The notes under the pieces were generated by a model. The model searched no databases. It saw only the letters and a list, made by a program, of their open reading frames with translations, and was not told the origin of the DNA. From Cololabis saira (taxonomy: Eukaryota > Chordata > Actinopteri > Beloniformes > Belonidae): 64,000 nucleotides of DNA. The stretch spans positions 37,553,901 to 37,617,900 of the forward strand of contig NC_084606.1 in assembly GCF_033807715.1 (NCBI RefSeq), given 5' to 3'. Made by a program: the position numbers and the translations under genes. Shown here in pieces: positions 1 through 63,887 of this stretch (its first letter is position 1; each line of letters opens with the position of its first letter).

Positions 1-1132
1 ACGTCAAAAACTGTTATTTGTAGTTTGAGTGTTGCAAATTCACATTACAAATCATGTTTTAATAGAAAAAAGACCGCATTTCCACGTAAGTGCGGGTCGC
101 CGCGTACCCTACGCCGTAGGCTCTGCGTTGGTGTAACGCGGAACCATAAATCAGCCTTCAGTCGCGCTGTGAGCCTGAACCTGCAGCCGTCAGCTCATTT
201 GTTATTCATTGCTGGTTTGTTTTGTTAACTCTGAGCTTTGTTGGTTGGTTTGTTAGTTTGCTGGTGGTTTTGTTCTGAACACTTTTCTCTGTTTCTCATT
301 TTGCTGGGACGCCGGGTTCCTCCGCCGAGACACCACTTTTGCGGTATGCGTTCATTGTTATGTCTAAAAATGATGCGCAGTGCCGACCCAATCAGGAACG
401 GTACAGATATATATTTTTTTATATAAAAAAATAAAGGATCCCATAACCTTTGATCGGGTGGGCAGGACGCACGTTTTGCCCCAAAACCAGCCTGGAGTTC
501 CAGCACACAGAGGTCCGACGGGAGGATTAGAGTGAGATGGGGCAGTCTCTAACCATTTAAAATATTGCACAGTGTATTCCCAGCTTTACAGGTATGGTAA
601 CAGCATGTGAGCTGGCTCCATATTGTTATTGTTTTTGATGTCGCAATTACATGACTTCACACAATACACGCGCTGGGTGACGCCTCCGCTCCGACGTCGT
701 TGCTACGGCAACCCGTCAGATCAGTCAATGATGTGGCCCAGTCTGAACAGAGCCAGATCCGATATGGACACTTGCTAAAAACAGTGTGGACAGTCAGCCC
801 TGAAAATCGGATATGAGAAGGAATCAGATATGAATCAGATTTGCCTGCAGTCTGAACGCGGCCTTAGGTGATGGTCACAACAGGAAGTAAAAGGAAGGAA
901 CACTGACGCTGTCAAAGCCTCTCTTTCCCAGCAGGCTTTGCCCCACGCGGGGCTGGCTGGCCTGGTTCCTGTTGATGGGGGTGGGCGGTCCCCGGGACGC
1001 CTTGAGTTTCAGAGGAGCAGAGATGGCTGGGGAGGAAACACAAGAGAAAACACAGTCAGAACTAAGGGAAAAGTGGCTCAGTTTTGCTCTTTAGCAGCAC
1101 ACTTTATGAACAAGGCAGTATAGGGATTTCTC
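1..1132. other. mta2 last visible intron, no exon recognised
   Basis: Non-coding by inspection. It includes a GCGTTACACC-type MITE end near 92-162 (CCTACGCCGTAGG palindrome) and an interspersed-repeat-like stretch near 690-870. No MTA2 C-terminal coding similarity was found on the minus strand. Confidence 0.5.
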
Positions 1133-1498
1133 TTAACCCTTGTGCTGTCCTCAGGTCAAGGAAGGAGGAAGAGAAGAAGGAAGGAAGGAAGGAAGGAAGG
1201 AAGGAAGGAAGGAAGGAAGGAAGGAAGGAAGGAAGGAAGGAAGGAAGGAACGAACGAACGAACGAAGGGAGAAAAGAAGGAAGGAAGGGAGAAAAGAAGG
1301 AAGGAGGAAGGGAGAAAAGAAGGAAGGAAAAAAGGAAGGAAGGGAGGAAAGAAGGAAGGAAGGAAGGAAGGAAGGAAGGAAGGAAGGAAGGAAGGAAGGA
1401 AGGAAGGAAGGAAGGGAGAAAAGAAGGAAGGAGGAAGGGAGAAAAGAAGGAAGGAAAAAAGGAAGGAAGGGAGGAAAGAAGGAAGGAATGGAGACCAG
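1133..1498. repeat. (GGAA)n tract in TTAA-flanked MITE, copy 1
   Basis: Starts TTAA-CCCTTGTGCTGTC and passes into a GGAA/AAGG array of about 330 bp with GGGA and AAAAGG variants. The right terminus seen in other copies is missing: the array abuts the middle of another MITE (1490-1812). Confidence 0.85.
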
Positions 1499-1812
1499 GA
1501 GGAGACTAATCACTTCATAAATGTAATGAAGGATATGAACATTTCTGCATTTGTAGACGGTAGAAAGTACCGGGATAGAAGATTTACAAGAAGGAGAGAG
1601 AAAAGTTGCATGAAGCAGCATTTGTTTTGAATTTGGATACAGGAAGAAGAAGTGGAAATGATGGTAATTGTGTCATGATGTTCTCCGTGCGTCGCTGGTT
1701 TAATCCAGATATCCCAAATGATTAATTACCATGGAAACGGAATATTCCCAATGTTTCAGTAACCGGAATATTAGCAATAACCTGAATTTTGACTGCATGG
1801 AAACGTAGTCAC
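1490..1812. repeat. MITE fragment, TTTCCATG-ended family (copy 1, half)
   Basis: Shares long near-identical sequence with 16290-16590 and 52020-52420, e.g. GAAAGTACCGGGATAGAAG and TTTCAGTAACCGGAATATTA. It ends in GCATGGAAACGTAGTCAC. The left half is absent, replaced by the GGAA tract. Confidence 0.75.
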
Positions 1813-1879
1813 TGTGACGGATGACATGTTTTAGCTCAGCTACAAGAATTCAATAGGATTAAGATCTGTATGATGCGTA

Positions 1880-3442
1880 CCGTATTTTCGCGACCATATG
1901 GCGCACTGTGTGGAAAGGCGCACCCTCAGTTTTGTGTGTCATTTTTGGTTTTAAAACACACATACGGCGCACCGACGCAAAAGGCGCCGTCTACGGAGAC
2001 GGACCTGCACACACACGCGTTGCAAAACACACACGCGCTAAAAATACAGCGGAAGCAAAACTTAGTTTGATATTTTATTTCACTTTTCACATCAATCAAA
2101 CCCTTCAAAGGTTCATATTCTGTTTCTGCATTAAAGAATTTAAAAAAACCACCGGGTTGCTGCACATAAACCTGTCTCAGCCACTGATCATCTCCTCATC
2201 CATCCAGCCCTTTTCATTTCACTCTGGCTGGAAAAGTCTCTTTAGGGAACGCTTTTCTTTTAAAAATCACCATCGGCGGCAGTTTCTGTCCACCAGCGTG
2301 GCAGGCAAGCACAAGACTAAATCCGCTCCCCGTCTGCTCCCCCGCACTGGACCGGGTCCCGGGTCCCGGGTCCCGGGTCCCGGGTCCCGGTACGCCCCCC
2401 CCCCCCCCCCCCCCCCCGCGCTGGTCCCGCGGCGGTCCCGGGTCCCGCGTCCCGGGACCCTCGCGCTGGACCCGCTCACACACACGCGCTGTCGGGGATC
2501 CGGTACCGGGTTGTATGCGACAGGAGCTCCGTTAATTCAGCTGCGCCAGTCCAAATTTCCAGACCTGTCTCGGCCACTTGATCATCATCCTTTCATCCAG
2601 CCCCCTCTTTTCATTCACCCTTATAATGACTCCGGCTGGAAACGTCTTATGCAAAGTTTTTCTTTTAAAAATCACCATAGGTTTCTGTCCATCAGCGCGG
2701 CAGGCAAGCACCACATAAACCAGTAAGTGTGTGTGTCGCGCCGCGAACACACCCGCGCATGTCGGGATCCGGTATCGGGCTTGTAACCGACAGATTTGGC
2801 TGCAAATTTCGGAGGGGAAGCTGATCCAACCTAAGACGTACCCCAGAAATCCCTGCTCTTAAAGCGGCCGGGAACCAGGTCATCGGACCCCGCTTGGGGA
2901 ACCAGGAAGTCGGGCTGCAGCAGCGACCATCACCGCGGCTTTAACCGGGGAAAGTCACCGGTTCCGACCGGCCGGGACCGAAGGAGCCCACATGGACTTG
3001 TAGTAGGGGCTCCCGGGGAAAAAGCACCGGCATTTCAGCCGGATCTGCAGCGGGGATGCGGCGATCGGACCCGCAAACCCACGGCAGGTGCTTCCTCGGT
3101 TCCGACATGCAAAACACACGCGCTGCAGAACAAGTGTGCTTATTTAAATAGAGCGGAGCAAAACTTAGTTTGATTGTATTTTATTTCACTTTACACATCA
3201 AGCAAATCCTTAAAAGTTTTCATCATCTGTTTCGCATTAAACAGCTCAGTGGAGTCTCATTCACGTCGCAACTCACGGAGGCTTCACCCGCCCCCTTCTC
3301 TTTTTACCGTTCTCATGGTGGCCGGCCTGACATTACCGTAATTCAGGTAATAGACACGGCGCACCATTTCAAAAGGCGCCCGGGACATTAAAAAAAAAAA
3401 AAAAAAAAAAAAAATGTGCGCCTTATGGTCGCGAAAATACGG
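1880..3442. mobile_element. TA-flanked TIR element A (CCGTATTTTCGCGACC ends), GC-rich interior
   Basis: The left end CCGTATTTTCGCGACCATA and the right end are inverted copies, each followed by TA, giving a TA target duplication of Tc1/mariner/pogo type. The ~1.56 kb interior is very GC-rich, with repeated GTCCCGG units (2345-2392), a ~25-base poly-C run (about 2393-2417) and a poly-A run near 3390-3413. No transposase ORF recognised. Related to copies at 6041-6884 and 33803-34215. Confidence 0.8.
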
Positions 3443-3622
3443 TAAGATGCTCGGCAAGTCACGCGTGAGACTTTTCGATATGAAATATTCATTGATCAAT
3501 TTTAAATCTAACTTATAGGCTGTTATTACTAAATGTTATCATTAAATGAGAAAAATAAATGGCATTTTCAAATTCCATGACTTTTCCAGGTTTTTTCAAA
3601 ACGTATGAACCCATACACATTA

Positions 3623-3624
<2 letters not shown>

Positions 3625-3657
<33 letters not shown>
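3625..3657. repeat. (TA)n microsatellite
   Basis: Uninterrupted alternating T/A run next to the donor side of mta2 exon 15. Confidence 0.8.
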
Positions 3658-3661
<4 letters not shown>

Positions 3662-3722
3662 ATATAATTTAATATATATAAAAAGTTTAATTGCACTTTT
3701 TTGTCATGTGATGTAGTCTCAC

Positions 3723-39744
<36,022 letters not shown>

Positions 39745-40235
39745 CCTCTTGTAACCTTTAGAGCAGTTAATTCCACCGTATATCTCCCTCGGAATAAAAA
39801 CATCGAAGGGGATCTAGTTTATTCCTTATTGTACGTGATCCCCCCCCCCCGCCTCGACACAAAGCCGGCTCCGGCTCCGGGCACAACAAACCCGGGCAAA
39901 AAAGTTGAAACTTTTCCCTAGTAAATGCTCCGGGGGGTTTGTGCATAAAAATACAGGTCTCTCTCTGTGTTCGCCCCTTGGATGACCTTCTTCTTCTCCT
40001 CTTCCCCCCTCTCTCAGTCAGTCATTTCCACTCGGCTAGCCCTGTCTCTTACTCCACTCTTCCTCCCATCCTCCGCTCCGAGCTTCATCCTCCTCTTCTT
40101 CACCTCCGCTCGGCTCAGCCGCTCACACAGAGGAAGGAAGCGCTGCTGCCTTCGGCCCCGCGCCTACGTCATCTTCGGAAACGCTCGGCCATCTCCGGAA
40201 AACCCGCGACTTTTACACCACAACACACACCACTC
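39745..40235 (-). promoter_or_regulatory. mta2: mta2 5' flank / likely promoter and 5' UTR
   Basis: The ~500 bp upstream of the mta2 ATG is unusually CpG- and GC-rich for this window and lacks recognisable transposon sequence. It has repeated GGAGCC-type runs near 39865-39880, an ACGTCA half CRE-like site near 40166-40171, and TCCGGA ETS-like cores near 40175 and 40195. The transcription start cannot be placed from sequence. CpG content and position are observed; promoter function is inferred. Confidence 0.5.
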
Positions 40236-40276
40236 ACAATTATATGCCAATATTTGTGGCTTTTAAAATAACAATA

Positions 40277-40560
<284 letters not shown>

Positions 40561-40639
40561 GTATATATACATATATATCTCAAGACCGGTATCTGCTCCT
40601 CTGTGCAAGAATGGAAAAGGATTAGCCCTACAAAAAAAT

Positions 40640-40950
40640 TCAAATTCCCTCCAAAAATGTTATATGATAATAATATATTTTTTGAACTTTTTTTATGATC
40701 ACCTTCTTCATGTAATTTAATCTGTCAATTGATCACAAATCACTTTAATTACTTGTATGATCCTGTAAAATCATGTACCACACAAATTGTACAAATTGTA
40801 ACATATGCTCTTTTTACTTTATTTAAATTTTATTCTTTCTTTTTTTTAACCTGCTTTTCAATTTTCTTTATCTTATACACCAACTGGAGAGCACTCTCAA
40901 TCTCATTGTACAATGACAATAAAGGCTTTACTTTTACTTTAATCCCCTTA
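40640..40950 (+). repeat. LINE-like 3' end
   Basis: Ends CTCATTGTACAATGACAATA then AAGGCTTTACTTTTACTTT, a LINE 3' terminus pattern in fish. No coding sequence preserved. Confidence 0.45.
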
Positions 40951-41382
40951 GGGAACTTAAATTAACAACAAAACGACCTCCAGCCACTGAGCATCATGCC
41001 TCTAAAGTGACTTGCCATAAAGCTCCTGTATGAATTATGACAAATTTCAATCTGGATTTGTTCTTTCTTATTTAAAAGGACTCATAGTTCCATATTATCT
41101 CACCAAAACCCATGGGTTTAAATAATGGAGAGTTACTAATGGTTTGTAAACTGGAAGGTACAGCCACCAGTTATCAGGCCTCCGCTTGCAGAACCAGCTC
41201 CCTTTTTGTATTTGGGACACAGGCACCCTTTATACAACAAATATAAGGGCCCCCTCTCATGATGCCCTGGACACTTTGCTTATCCTATTTCCTTGTATAT
41301 CTAGTTTGAATTGCCTCTTTTGTGTCTCATAGGCAAGTATACCTGGCAGGTATCTTTAGGTGCTTGCTAAATCCTTCCCATC

Positions 41383-41535
41383 AGGGTTACCCTTTGTCAT
41401 CTATCTTGTTCATAACTTTTATGGACAGAATTCGTAGAGAGGAGGGGTCTAGTTTAGTGGCCCCAGGATTACATGCAAGTTTTTAGTGGATGATGTGGTC
41501 CTGTTGGCTTTATCAAGCTGATTTATTTCCCTCAC
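41383..41535 (+). pseudogene. LINE reverse-transcriptase fragment with catalytic DD
   Basis: Plus strand reads SSILFITFMDRIRREEGSSL, then in another frame SFLVDDVVLLALSS. LFITFMDRI and F-x-V-DDVVLL correspond to the RT region around the catalytic Asp pair. A frameshift separates them. Same LINE lineage as 26155-26835. Confidence 0.75.
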
Positions 41536-42354
41536 TAGAGCGGTTTGGTCTGTGAAACCGCAGGGAAGAGAATCAATTCAGTTCAATTTTATTTATATAG
41601 CGTCTATTACAACAGAAGTTGGCTCGCCGCTTTCCAGGGACCAGAACATGACCCCCCGACCAATTATTACATAAACAATGGCCGGTTAAAAACTCCCCTA
41701 GTGGGACAAAAACCAAACAGTGGTGAGGAAAAACTCCCCTTTAGGAGGGAAGAAACCTGGACCAGGACCTGGATCATAAGGAGGGAAGAAACCTGGACCA
41801 GGACCTGGATCATAAGGGGGGACCCTCCTGCTGGAGACCAGACTGGGCAGAGCAGGAAAAGAGAAAACAGACAGAGAGAATGAAGAACAGAGAAAGGAGA
41901 GACACAGACATATTGTTAAACGTACAAAAGACTAGATATGTTATTGTTAATTATCAGTGCAGCAGAACTAAGAGTTCTATGTACATATGACTGATACATG
42001 TTAGTTGGTGGACTACAGAAACCACTACATGTAAACAGATGTAGACAGCAGACACTGAGGTGCATGCAGCTCCTGAAGCTCTGGCCTGCAAACATGTACA
42101 GAAGAGAAAAGGAGGGGCGGACCAGCACAACAAACTTCAAGAACAATGGAGAACAATGTTGGTTATGAAATACTTCTAATTAATAAGTATGGATTGAGCT
42201 GAAGAAGAAAGAGAAGGAGAGGAAAGCAAAAGGGGTGATGTTCACCGCCCAGTGGATCATGGCGGTCCCCCCTGCAGCAGAGGCCTATAGCAGCATATCT
42301 ACCACCAAGCTATATTTGAGACTAACTATTATAGTCTTGTTCTATAGCTGCAAC

Positions 42355-43470
42355 TATGACTACTGACTCTAACACACTAGAGTTTACACTAACTAGATAT
42401 TTACCAACACCAACTAGAGGTTTACAAACACCAACTAGAGGTTTACTGAACACTAACTAAATGTTTACTAAATACTAACTAGAGGTTTACTAAACACTAA
42501 CTAGATGTTTATCAACACTAACTAGAGGTTTACTAAACACTAACTAGAGGTTTACTAAACACTAACTAGAGGTTTATCAACACTAACTAGAGGTTTACTA
42601 AACACTAACTAGAGGTTTACTAAACACTAACTAGAGGTTTACTAAACACTAACTAGAGGTTTACTAAACACTAACTAGAGGTTTACTAAACACTAACTAG
42701 AGGTTTACTAAACACTAACTAGAGGTTTACTAACACTAACTAGAGGTTTACTAAACACTAACTAGAGGTTTACTAAACACTAACTAGAGGTTTACTAACA
42801 CCAGCTAGAGGTTTACTAAACACCAGCTAGAGGTTTACTAACACCAACTAGAGTTACTAAAACCAACTAAATTGGTTCTATGTAAACCATCCATTGCTGT
42901 CGTGAACACTTCGGACTTCTCTGTCACTCCATTTCGTCGCGGTGCAATACGTCCCCAGAGCGCTAGTTGATACTTTGTTTATCTTCCGTTTTTTCCGGTC
43001 ATAGTGAATCAAAGAGATAAGGCAACTATTGTGCAAAAAACCAAAACCCAAAAAATCACAGACACACAAGAAAAGAGCGCTGAAAGTTCACGACTGCTTC
43101 ACGAACTGGAACCGGAAATGTGTTGCTACCAAGCAAACCAATCACAGCCCTCTCGGTCTGCGTTGGGTCTGCGTCGCCTCGACGCGTAGTTACATTTTTT
43201 GGGAGGTGCAGGTCAGGCTACGGTGAGACTCCCGCGTAGCCGCGTTCCCTACGGCGTAGGTTTAACGCAGAACCATAATTCAGGCTTAAAGGTTTACCAA
43301 ACACTAACTGGAGGTTTACTAACACTAACTAGAGGTTTACCAACACTAACTAGAGGTTTACTAAACACCAACTAGTTTTACTAACACTAACTAGAGGTTT
43401 ACTATCACTAACTACAGGTTTACTAAACACTAACTAGATGTTTACTAAACACTTACTATAAGCTTTACTA
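42355..43470. repeat. 22-23-bp minisatellite (ACTAACTAGAGGTTTACTAAAC)n, interrupted
   Basis: About 25 units at 42355-42880 and a further few at 43293-43460, with variants AACACCAGCTAGAGG and ATCAACACTAAC. The gap is an inserted MITE, so the array was once continuous. Confidence 0.93.
42887..43290. mobile_element. GCGTTACACC-family MITE inside the minisatellite
   Basis: The right end TTAACGCAGAACCATAATTC is present and the left end is truncated. Its interior CACTCCATTTCGTCGCGGTG matches 37500-37530. Minisatellite units resume immediately on its right side. Confidence 0.75.
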
Positions 43471-44309
43471 AACAGAAAGGTTTTTAGTTTAGTTTTAATG
43501 GTGGAGGTGGTGTCAGCCTCCTTAACCCATATTGGAAGTTGGTTCCATAGTAACGGTGCCTGATAGCAGAAGAACCGTCCTCCAAATCTACATTTGGATA
43601 CTCTAGGAACTACGAGTAAACCTGCACTCTGAGAACGGAGAACTCTGCCAGGAACATAAGGCACTATCAGGTCTTGCTGGGCCGGCCTCCCAAAACACTG
43701 ATCCAGGAACTGGAATGTCTGCAGAGGTGCAGCCGTATCGTAGGGATACTGACTAACTCCTTCCCTATCTGGAGGTGAGGAGAGAGGAGCCCACCTGAAG
43801 GGAATTCCATCGGCTACCTGTCTGCAAGTACAAGTCGCAACACACTACGCAATGGGAGGACACTCACACAACCTGTCAGTCACACAAAAAGGCACCAGAT
43901 GTCGTTCCTCCCGAGAGCATACAAGCTTTATCAGAAGGAAAACAAACTTTTTTTTAGCATTGTATTACAGTTGATATTTATTTTATTTTTTTTTCCCAAT
44001 AGAGCGGTCCTCTTGTCTCATAGTGTAAAAAACATCATAATTCATATTGTTATGCAATGATGTATTTCAAATAAACTTGAACTTGCAAATATTGCAGATA
44101 TGGAGTTTATATGTAAGTAATACAATTTTGAATTGGATTCTGAATTTTATGGGGAGCCAATGGAGTGAAGCTAACACTGGAGAGACGTGGTCTCTTGTCG
44201 ATTTCTCTTTTGCTGAGTCAGCACCTTGACAATGGCTCTCAGTCCAAAAAAAGGTTTGGGCTAAGGGGTTGCCTCAAGTGCAAGAGTTCATGTCATGTCA
44301 AAATTTCAC

Positions 44310-44881
44310 TTGTCAGCACCACTCAAGGTGACAAAACTTACTTGTGATTTTTGGAAAGATCCACGTCTATAGATGATATTCTGGTGTGATAAGGGGACCT
44401 TTAAAGCATTCATTCAAGCTAAGATGTGATACATTTCCTGAATCCTTATGGTCCTGTGAGTATTCCAGTTTTTGTATTTTGTGTCTCTGTTGTTCCTAGA
44501 TGACACAGGGCTAAAAGATAGTATATCATTTAGGAGAAAATTGTATAAAAATGTGTGTTGTTTATAGTTTAAAGAGCTGCAGTGACCTCTATGTTGGTCA
44601 GAAAGATTCACATCTTAGCTTGAATGAATGCTTAAAATGTCTAATTTAAAATGATACCAAAGACAATATAGTGAAACATTGACAGATTTCCTGTACATGA
44701 GTCTATTCAGGGCATGCACCAGCATCTAAAATGTAATTTTCTGAAGGGGGTTTTAACTTCATGAGCTGATAACTCTGATCCAGCTGCCACTCAGGAAGGG
44801 TTATCATACCAAAATATCATCTATAGACATGGATCTTTTCAAAAATTATAATTAAGTTTTGTCACCTTGAGTGGTGCTGAT
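44310..44881. repeat. Imperfect long inverted repeat
   Basis: CAGCACCACTCAAGGTGACA near 44314 is the inverse of TGTCACCTTGAGTGGTGCTG near 44861. AGCTAAGATGTGAT and ATCTATAGATGATAT blocks also recur inverted. Probably an old MITE. Confidence 0.6.
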
Positions 44882-45251
44882 ATCTGGTCTGGAACATGGA
44901 CTAGTTGTTGCAGGGCCTGTACTAAAACAACCTGTACCGGTCTTTTGTAGTGAAGAAAGGTTCTCTGTTTACTGGTCAAGCTAAACTCCAATCCTCACTC
45001 ATTTTCATAGACTGAAAGAATGACATACAAACAGCTAAAATAAGTTCCCCCCACCATATGACTGAACTCTTCCTGAGAAATATGGTGACACTCAAAGGGA
45101 CTTAGAAAATCACTGCTCCTTCTCATTGGCAGCCTGGAGCAAGTTGAGATGATTTGATCTGTTTAGGATGTCCTGGACTGAAAACGCTGTTTCAGTCTTT
45201 TCCAACCGAGCAAAGTCCTGGGGAATACCAAAAACCAAAATTACATGTATA

Positions 45252-46045
45252 CAGTACTCGAGTTGTAAAAGAAAATCAGGGGGGATGGTGGATTTGATCA
45301 TATAGGGACAGATCATTTGTGCTGATTACAAATAATATAATATATTACAAATAATAGCAGTGACCAAAACAGCTGCAGAAATACTGCAGGAATGACATAG
45401 CAGCAGTTAAATGCAGCCTTCTGTAAGCTTTAAATATCCACTGGGCTTACATCAAATACATCAAAACACAACAATAAGAAACAGTTTTCTGAACTTATCA
45501 ATATGACTCTGTCCTTCACAGGATAAGTAACATGGATCACTGCAAAAACTCTAAATCTTAACAAGAATATTTGTCTTATTTCTAATTAAAATGTCTCATT
45601 TTAGTAAAAAAATCTCATTACACTTAAAACAAGACTCATCACTGGAAAAAACAACAATTTCCACCTGTTTCAAGTAGATTTTCACTTAAAATAAGTAGAA
45701 AAATCTGCCAGTGGAACAAGATTTTTTTTTGCTTGTAATGAGAAGATAAAATCTTGTCCCACTGGCAGATTTTCCTACTTATTTCAAGTGAAAATTTACT
45801 TGAAACAGGTAAAATTGTCCAATAAGTTATTTTTCTGGTGTTATTTTTCTGGTGATGACTCTAAATGTTGAAATAGCAGTAAAACCACATTCATTGATGA
45901 AATGACATAAGGGATGGAAAGGGGGGATGGCAGTTTTACAGGGGGGATGATTTGGACTGTTTTTATTTCAGGGGGGATGATTTGGACCGTCTTTATTTCA
46001 GGGGGGATGCCATCCCCCCCTCATCTCCCCTCAGCTCGAGTACTG
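45252..46045. mobile_element. hAT-like element (CAGTACTCGAG ends) carrying a nested MITE
   Basis: Ends CAGTACTCGAGTTG and CAGCTCGAGTACTG. Perfect 8-bp duplication CATGTATA (45244-45251, 46046-46053). A CACTGCAAAAACTC palindromic MITE sits inside at about 45538-45840. A left-hand fragment of the same composite occurs at 62939-63512. Confidence 0.92.
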
Positions 46046-46276
46046 CATGTATAAACTTGTTTGGATTGCATTTGTTTTACCCTGGAAGAGCCGAAGGAGG
46101 TGGAATGAGAGAAAGGTCGGGACCTCTTTGCTCAGGGTAATAAGGGTGTGACCCAAGCTTGTATAAGTGGAAGCTAATGGATTGATAGATGTAATAGAGG
46201 CCCCTTTGCATCTGCATACTTAAAAAAAAGAATAAAAAATACTATAAAATCAAATATTTTTTCATTTTGATTACTA

Positions 46277-47245
46277 CCGTATTGGCCCGAATATAAGACG
46301 ACCCTGATTATAAGACGACCCCCTCTTTTTCAAGACTCAAGTTTGAAAAAATACTTTTTGAACACCATATTCAATTTTTATACAGAAAATAATTACAGTA
46401 CATCTGAAACAAATGATTATAACAATATATTGGAGAGAAAAAGCATGTTATTTTGCCTCATTCAAATCATCACCTTGAAGTTTGCATCACAACTTCTCCT
46501 CAGCTGCCGGTTCACCTGCCGAACTTCCACCCACTTTTCTCCAGATTGTCACTACGTTTCTCCATTTTCTGTTATCTCTTCTCTTATTTTCTTCTCTTTT
46601 CTTTCTTACCGCTATTTTTTATTTTTCTTCTTCGTCACAGGGGTTTGCTTTAAAGATATCTGGCGCCATCTAGCGTTGTGAATAGGTATAATGTCTAGAC
46701 CAGGGGTCGGCAACTCAAAATGTTGAAAGAGCCATATTGGACCAAAAACACAAAAAACAAATATGTCTTGAGCCGCAAAAACTGAAAAGTCTTGTATAAG
46801 CCTTAGAATGAAGGCAACACATGCTGCATGTTTCTATATTAGTTATAATTGGGGGAAGTTTTTCTTTTTTCATTATGCACTTTGAGAAAAAAGTTGAAAT
46901 GTGGAGAAAAAAGTCGAAATGTGGAGATTAAAAAGGAAAAAAAGAAGAAAAAAGAAAAAAGGAAAAAAGAAGAAAAAAAGAGAAAAAAATGAAAAAAGAG
47001 AAAAAAGGGGAAAAAAGAAGAAAAAAGGAAAAAAAGAAGAAGAAAAGAAGAAAAAAAGGAAAAAAAAAAGGTCAAACATTTTTGAAAAAGCTCCAGGAGC
47101 CACTAGGGCGGCGCTAAAGAGCCGCATGCGGATCTAGAGCCGCGGGTTGCCGACCCCTGGTCTAGACCCCGAATGTAAGACGACCCCCACTTTTTCAGTC
47201 TTATTTCAATGCAAAATACACCGTCTTATATTCGTGCCAATACGG
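46277..47245. mobile_element. TA-flanked CCGTATTGGCCCG element, copy 2, with nested hAT-like insertion
   Basis: Ends CCGTATTGGCCCGAATATAA and TTATATTCGTGCCAATACGG, flanked by TA. Interrupted at 46701-47159; outside that interval it aligns with 4361-4887. Confidence 0.92.
46701..47159. mobile_element. hAT-like MITE (CAGGGGTCGGCAAC ends), nested
   Basis: Termini CAGGGGTCGGCAAC / GTTGCCGACCCCTG. Perfect duplication GTCTAGAC (46693-46700, 47160-47167). The interior is a purine-rich AAAAAGAAGAAAA tract. Confidence 0.95.
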
Positions 47246-47820
47246 TAATAGATTGGGTCGTGACCTTCGAGGTGCAATTTCAACTAACAGGATTCTTCTG
47301 GTCCTTGTTTTCTGGGATTAAGCGCAGCTTCAGCTCAGGGTTTATGGTGCAACACCGGCACCTAGTGACGACCTACTAGTCTTGGTAGATTTGTTGCACT
47401 AGATCAGTGTTCTTCAAGCCCATCACCTGGCTCAAATCTGAGGACCATTGATAGACTTGTGAAGATCTCCGTGATAAGTTGATCCAGTTATTTGAATCAG
47501 AGCAACATCTAAAACATGCACGACAGTGAGCCCTGAGGGCCAGGGTTGAACAACACAGCAATTAGATACATAAAAAAGCCAACACATCTTGTCTAATCAA
47601 AGTATCCATTGTCCATCAGGCAGCAACCTTAAAAACCGCCACAACCGGCCCCTTGAGGTCATTCATGATCTTCATGACCAAAATGAAAATGAGTTTGGTC
47701 CCCCTCTCAACATAAAACTGACATAGCAGAAGGCAAACTAAGCCAATAACTGATGTACACCTCAGCGGCTAGAAGGGAACAGGCTCTGCTGCCTTTAAAG
47801 TTAAAAAAAAGAAGCAGTTT
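47246..47820. other. eml3: eml3 3' flank / probable 3' UTR
   Basis: About 570 bp between the eml3 stop and the first transposon end. No polyadenylation hexamer seen on the minus strand. Part of it is presumably the eml3 3' UTR. Confidence 0.4.
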
Positions 47821-63783
<15,963 letters not shown>

Positions 63784-63887
63784 CTGCAAACACCAACGTA
63801 CAGCAAACAGTGTGAGCGTGTCTGATCCCGGTACAATACCAGCTTTACACAACAAAACACAGCACTGTAAGAGGGGGAAGATGCCCT

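Larger units (their letters stand above)
41576..43664 (-). mobile_element. Truncated LINE copy, minus strand, with a minisatellite in its 3' region
   Basis: The minus-strand ORF end at 43434-43664 reads ...GRFFCYQAPLLWNQLPIWVK then EADTTSTIKTKLKTFLFSKA, a typical LINE C-terminus. Downstream come a 22-23-bp minisatellite, then AAAGGGGAGTTTTTCCTC..., and the tail ATATAAATAAAATTGAACTG. The order ORF end, 3' region, tail supports one element. It is interrupted by a GCGTTACACC-type MITE at about 42887-43290. Confidence 0.75.

Noticed and set aside
1..3722. Missing C-terminal mta2 exons
   Set aside because: No minus-strand segment matched the expected MTA2 C-terminus (e.g. a RRAARRP-like block) within this stretch; they are most likely left of the window.
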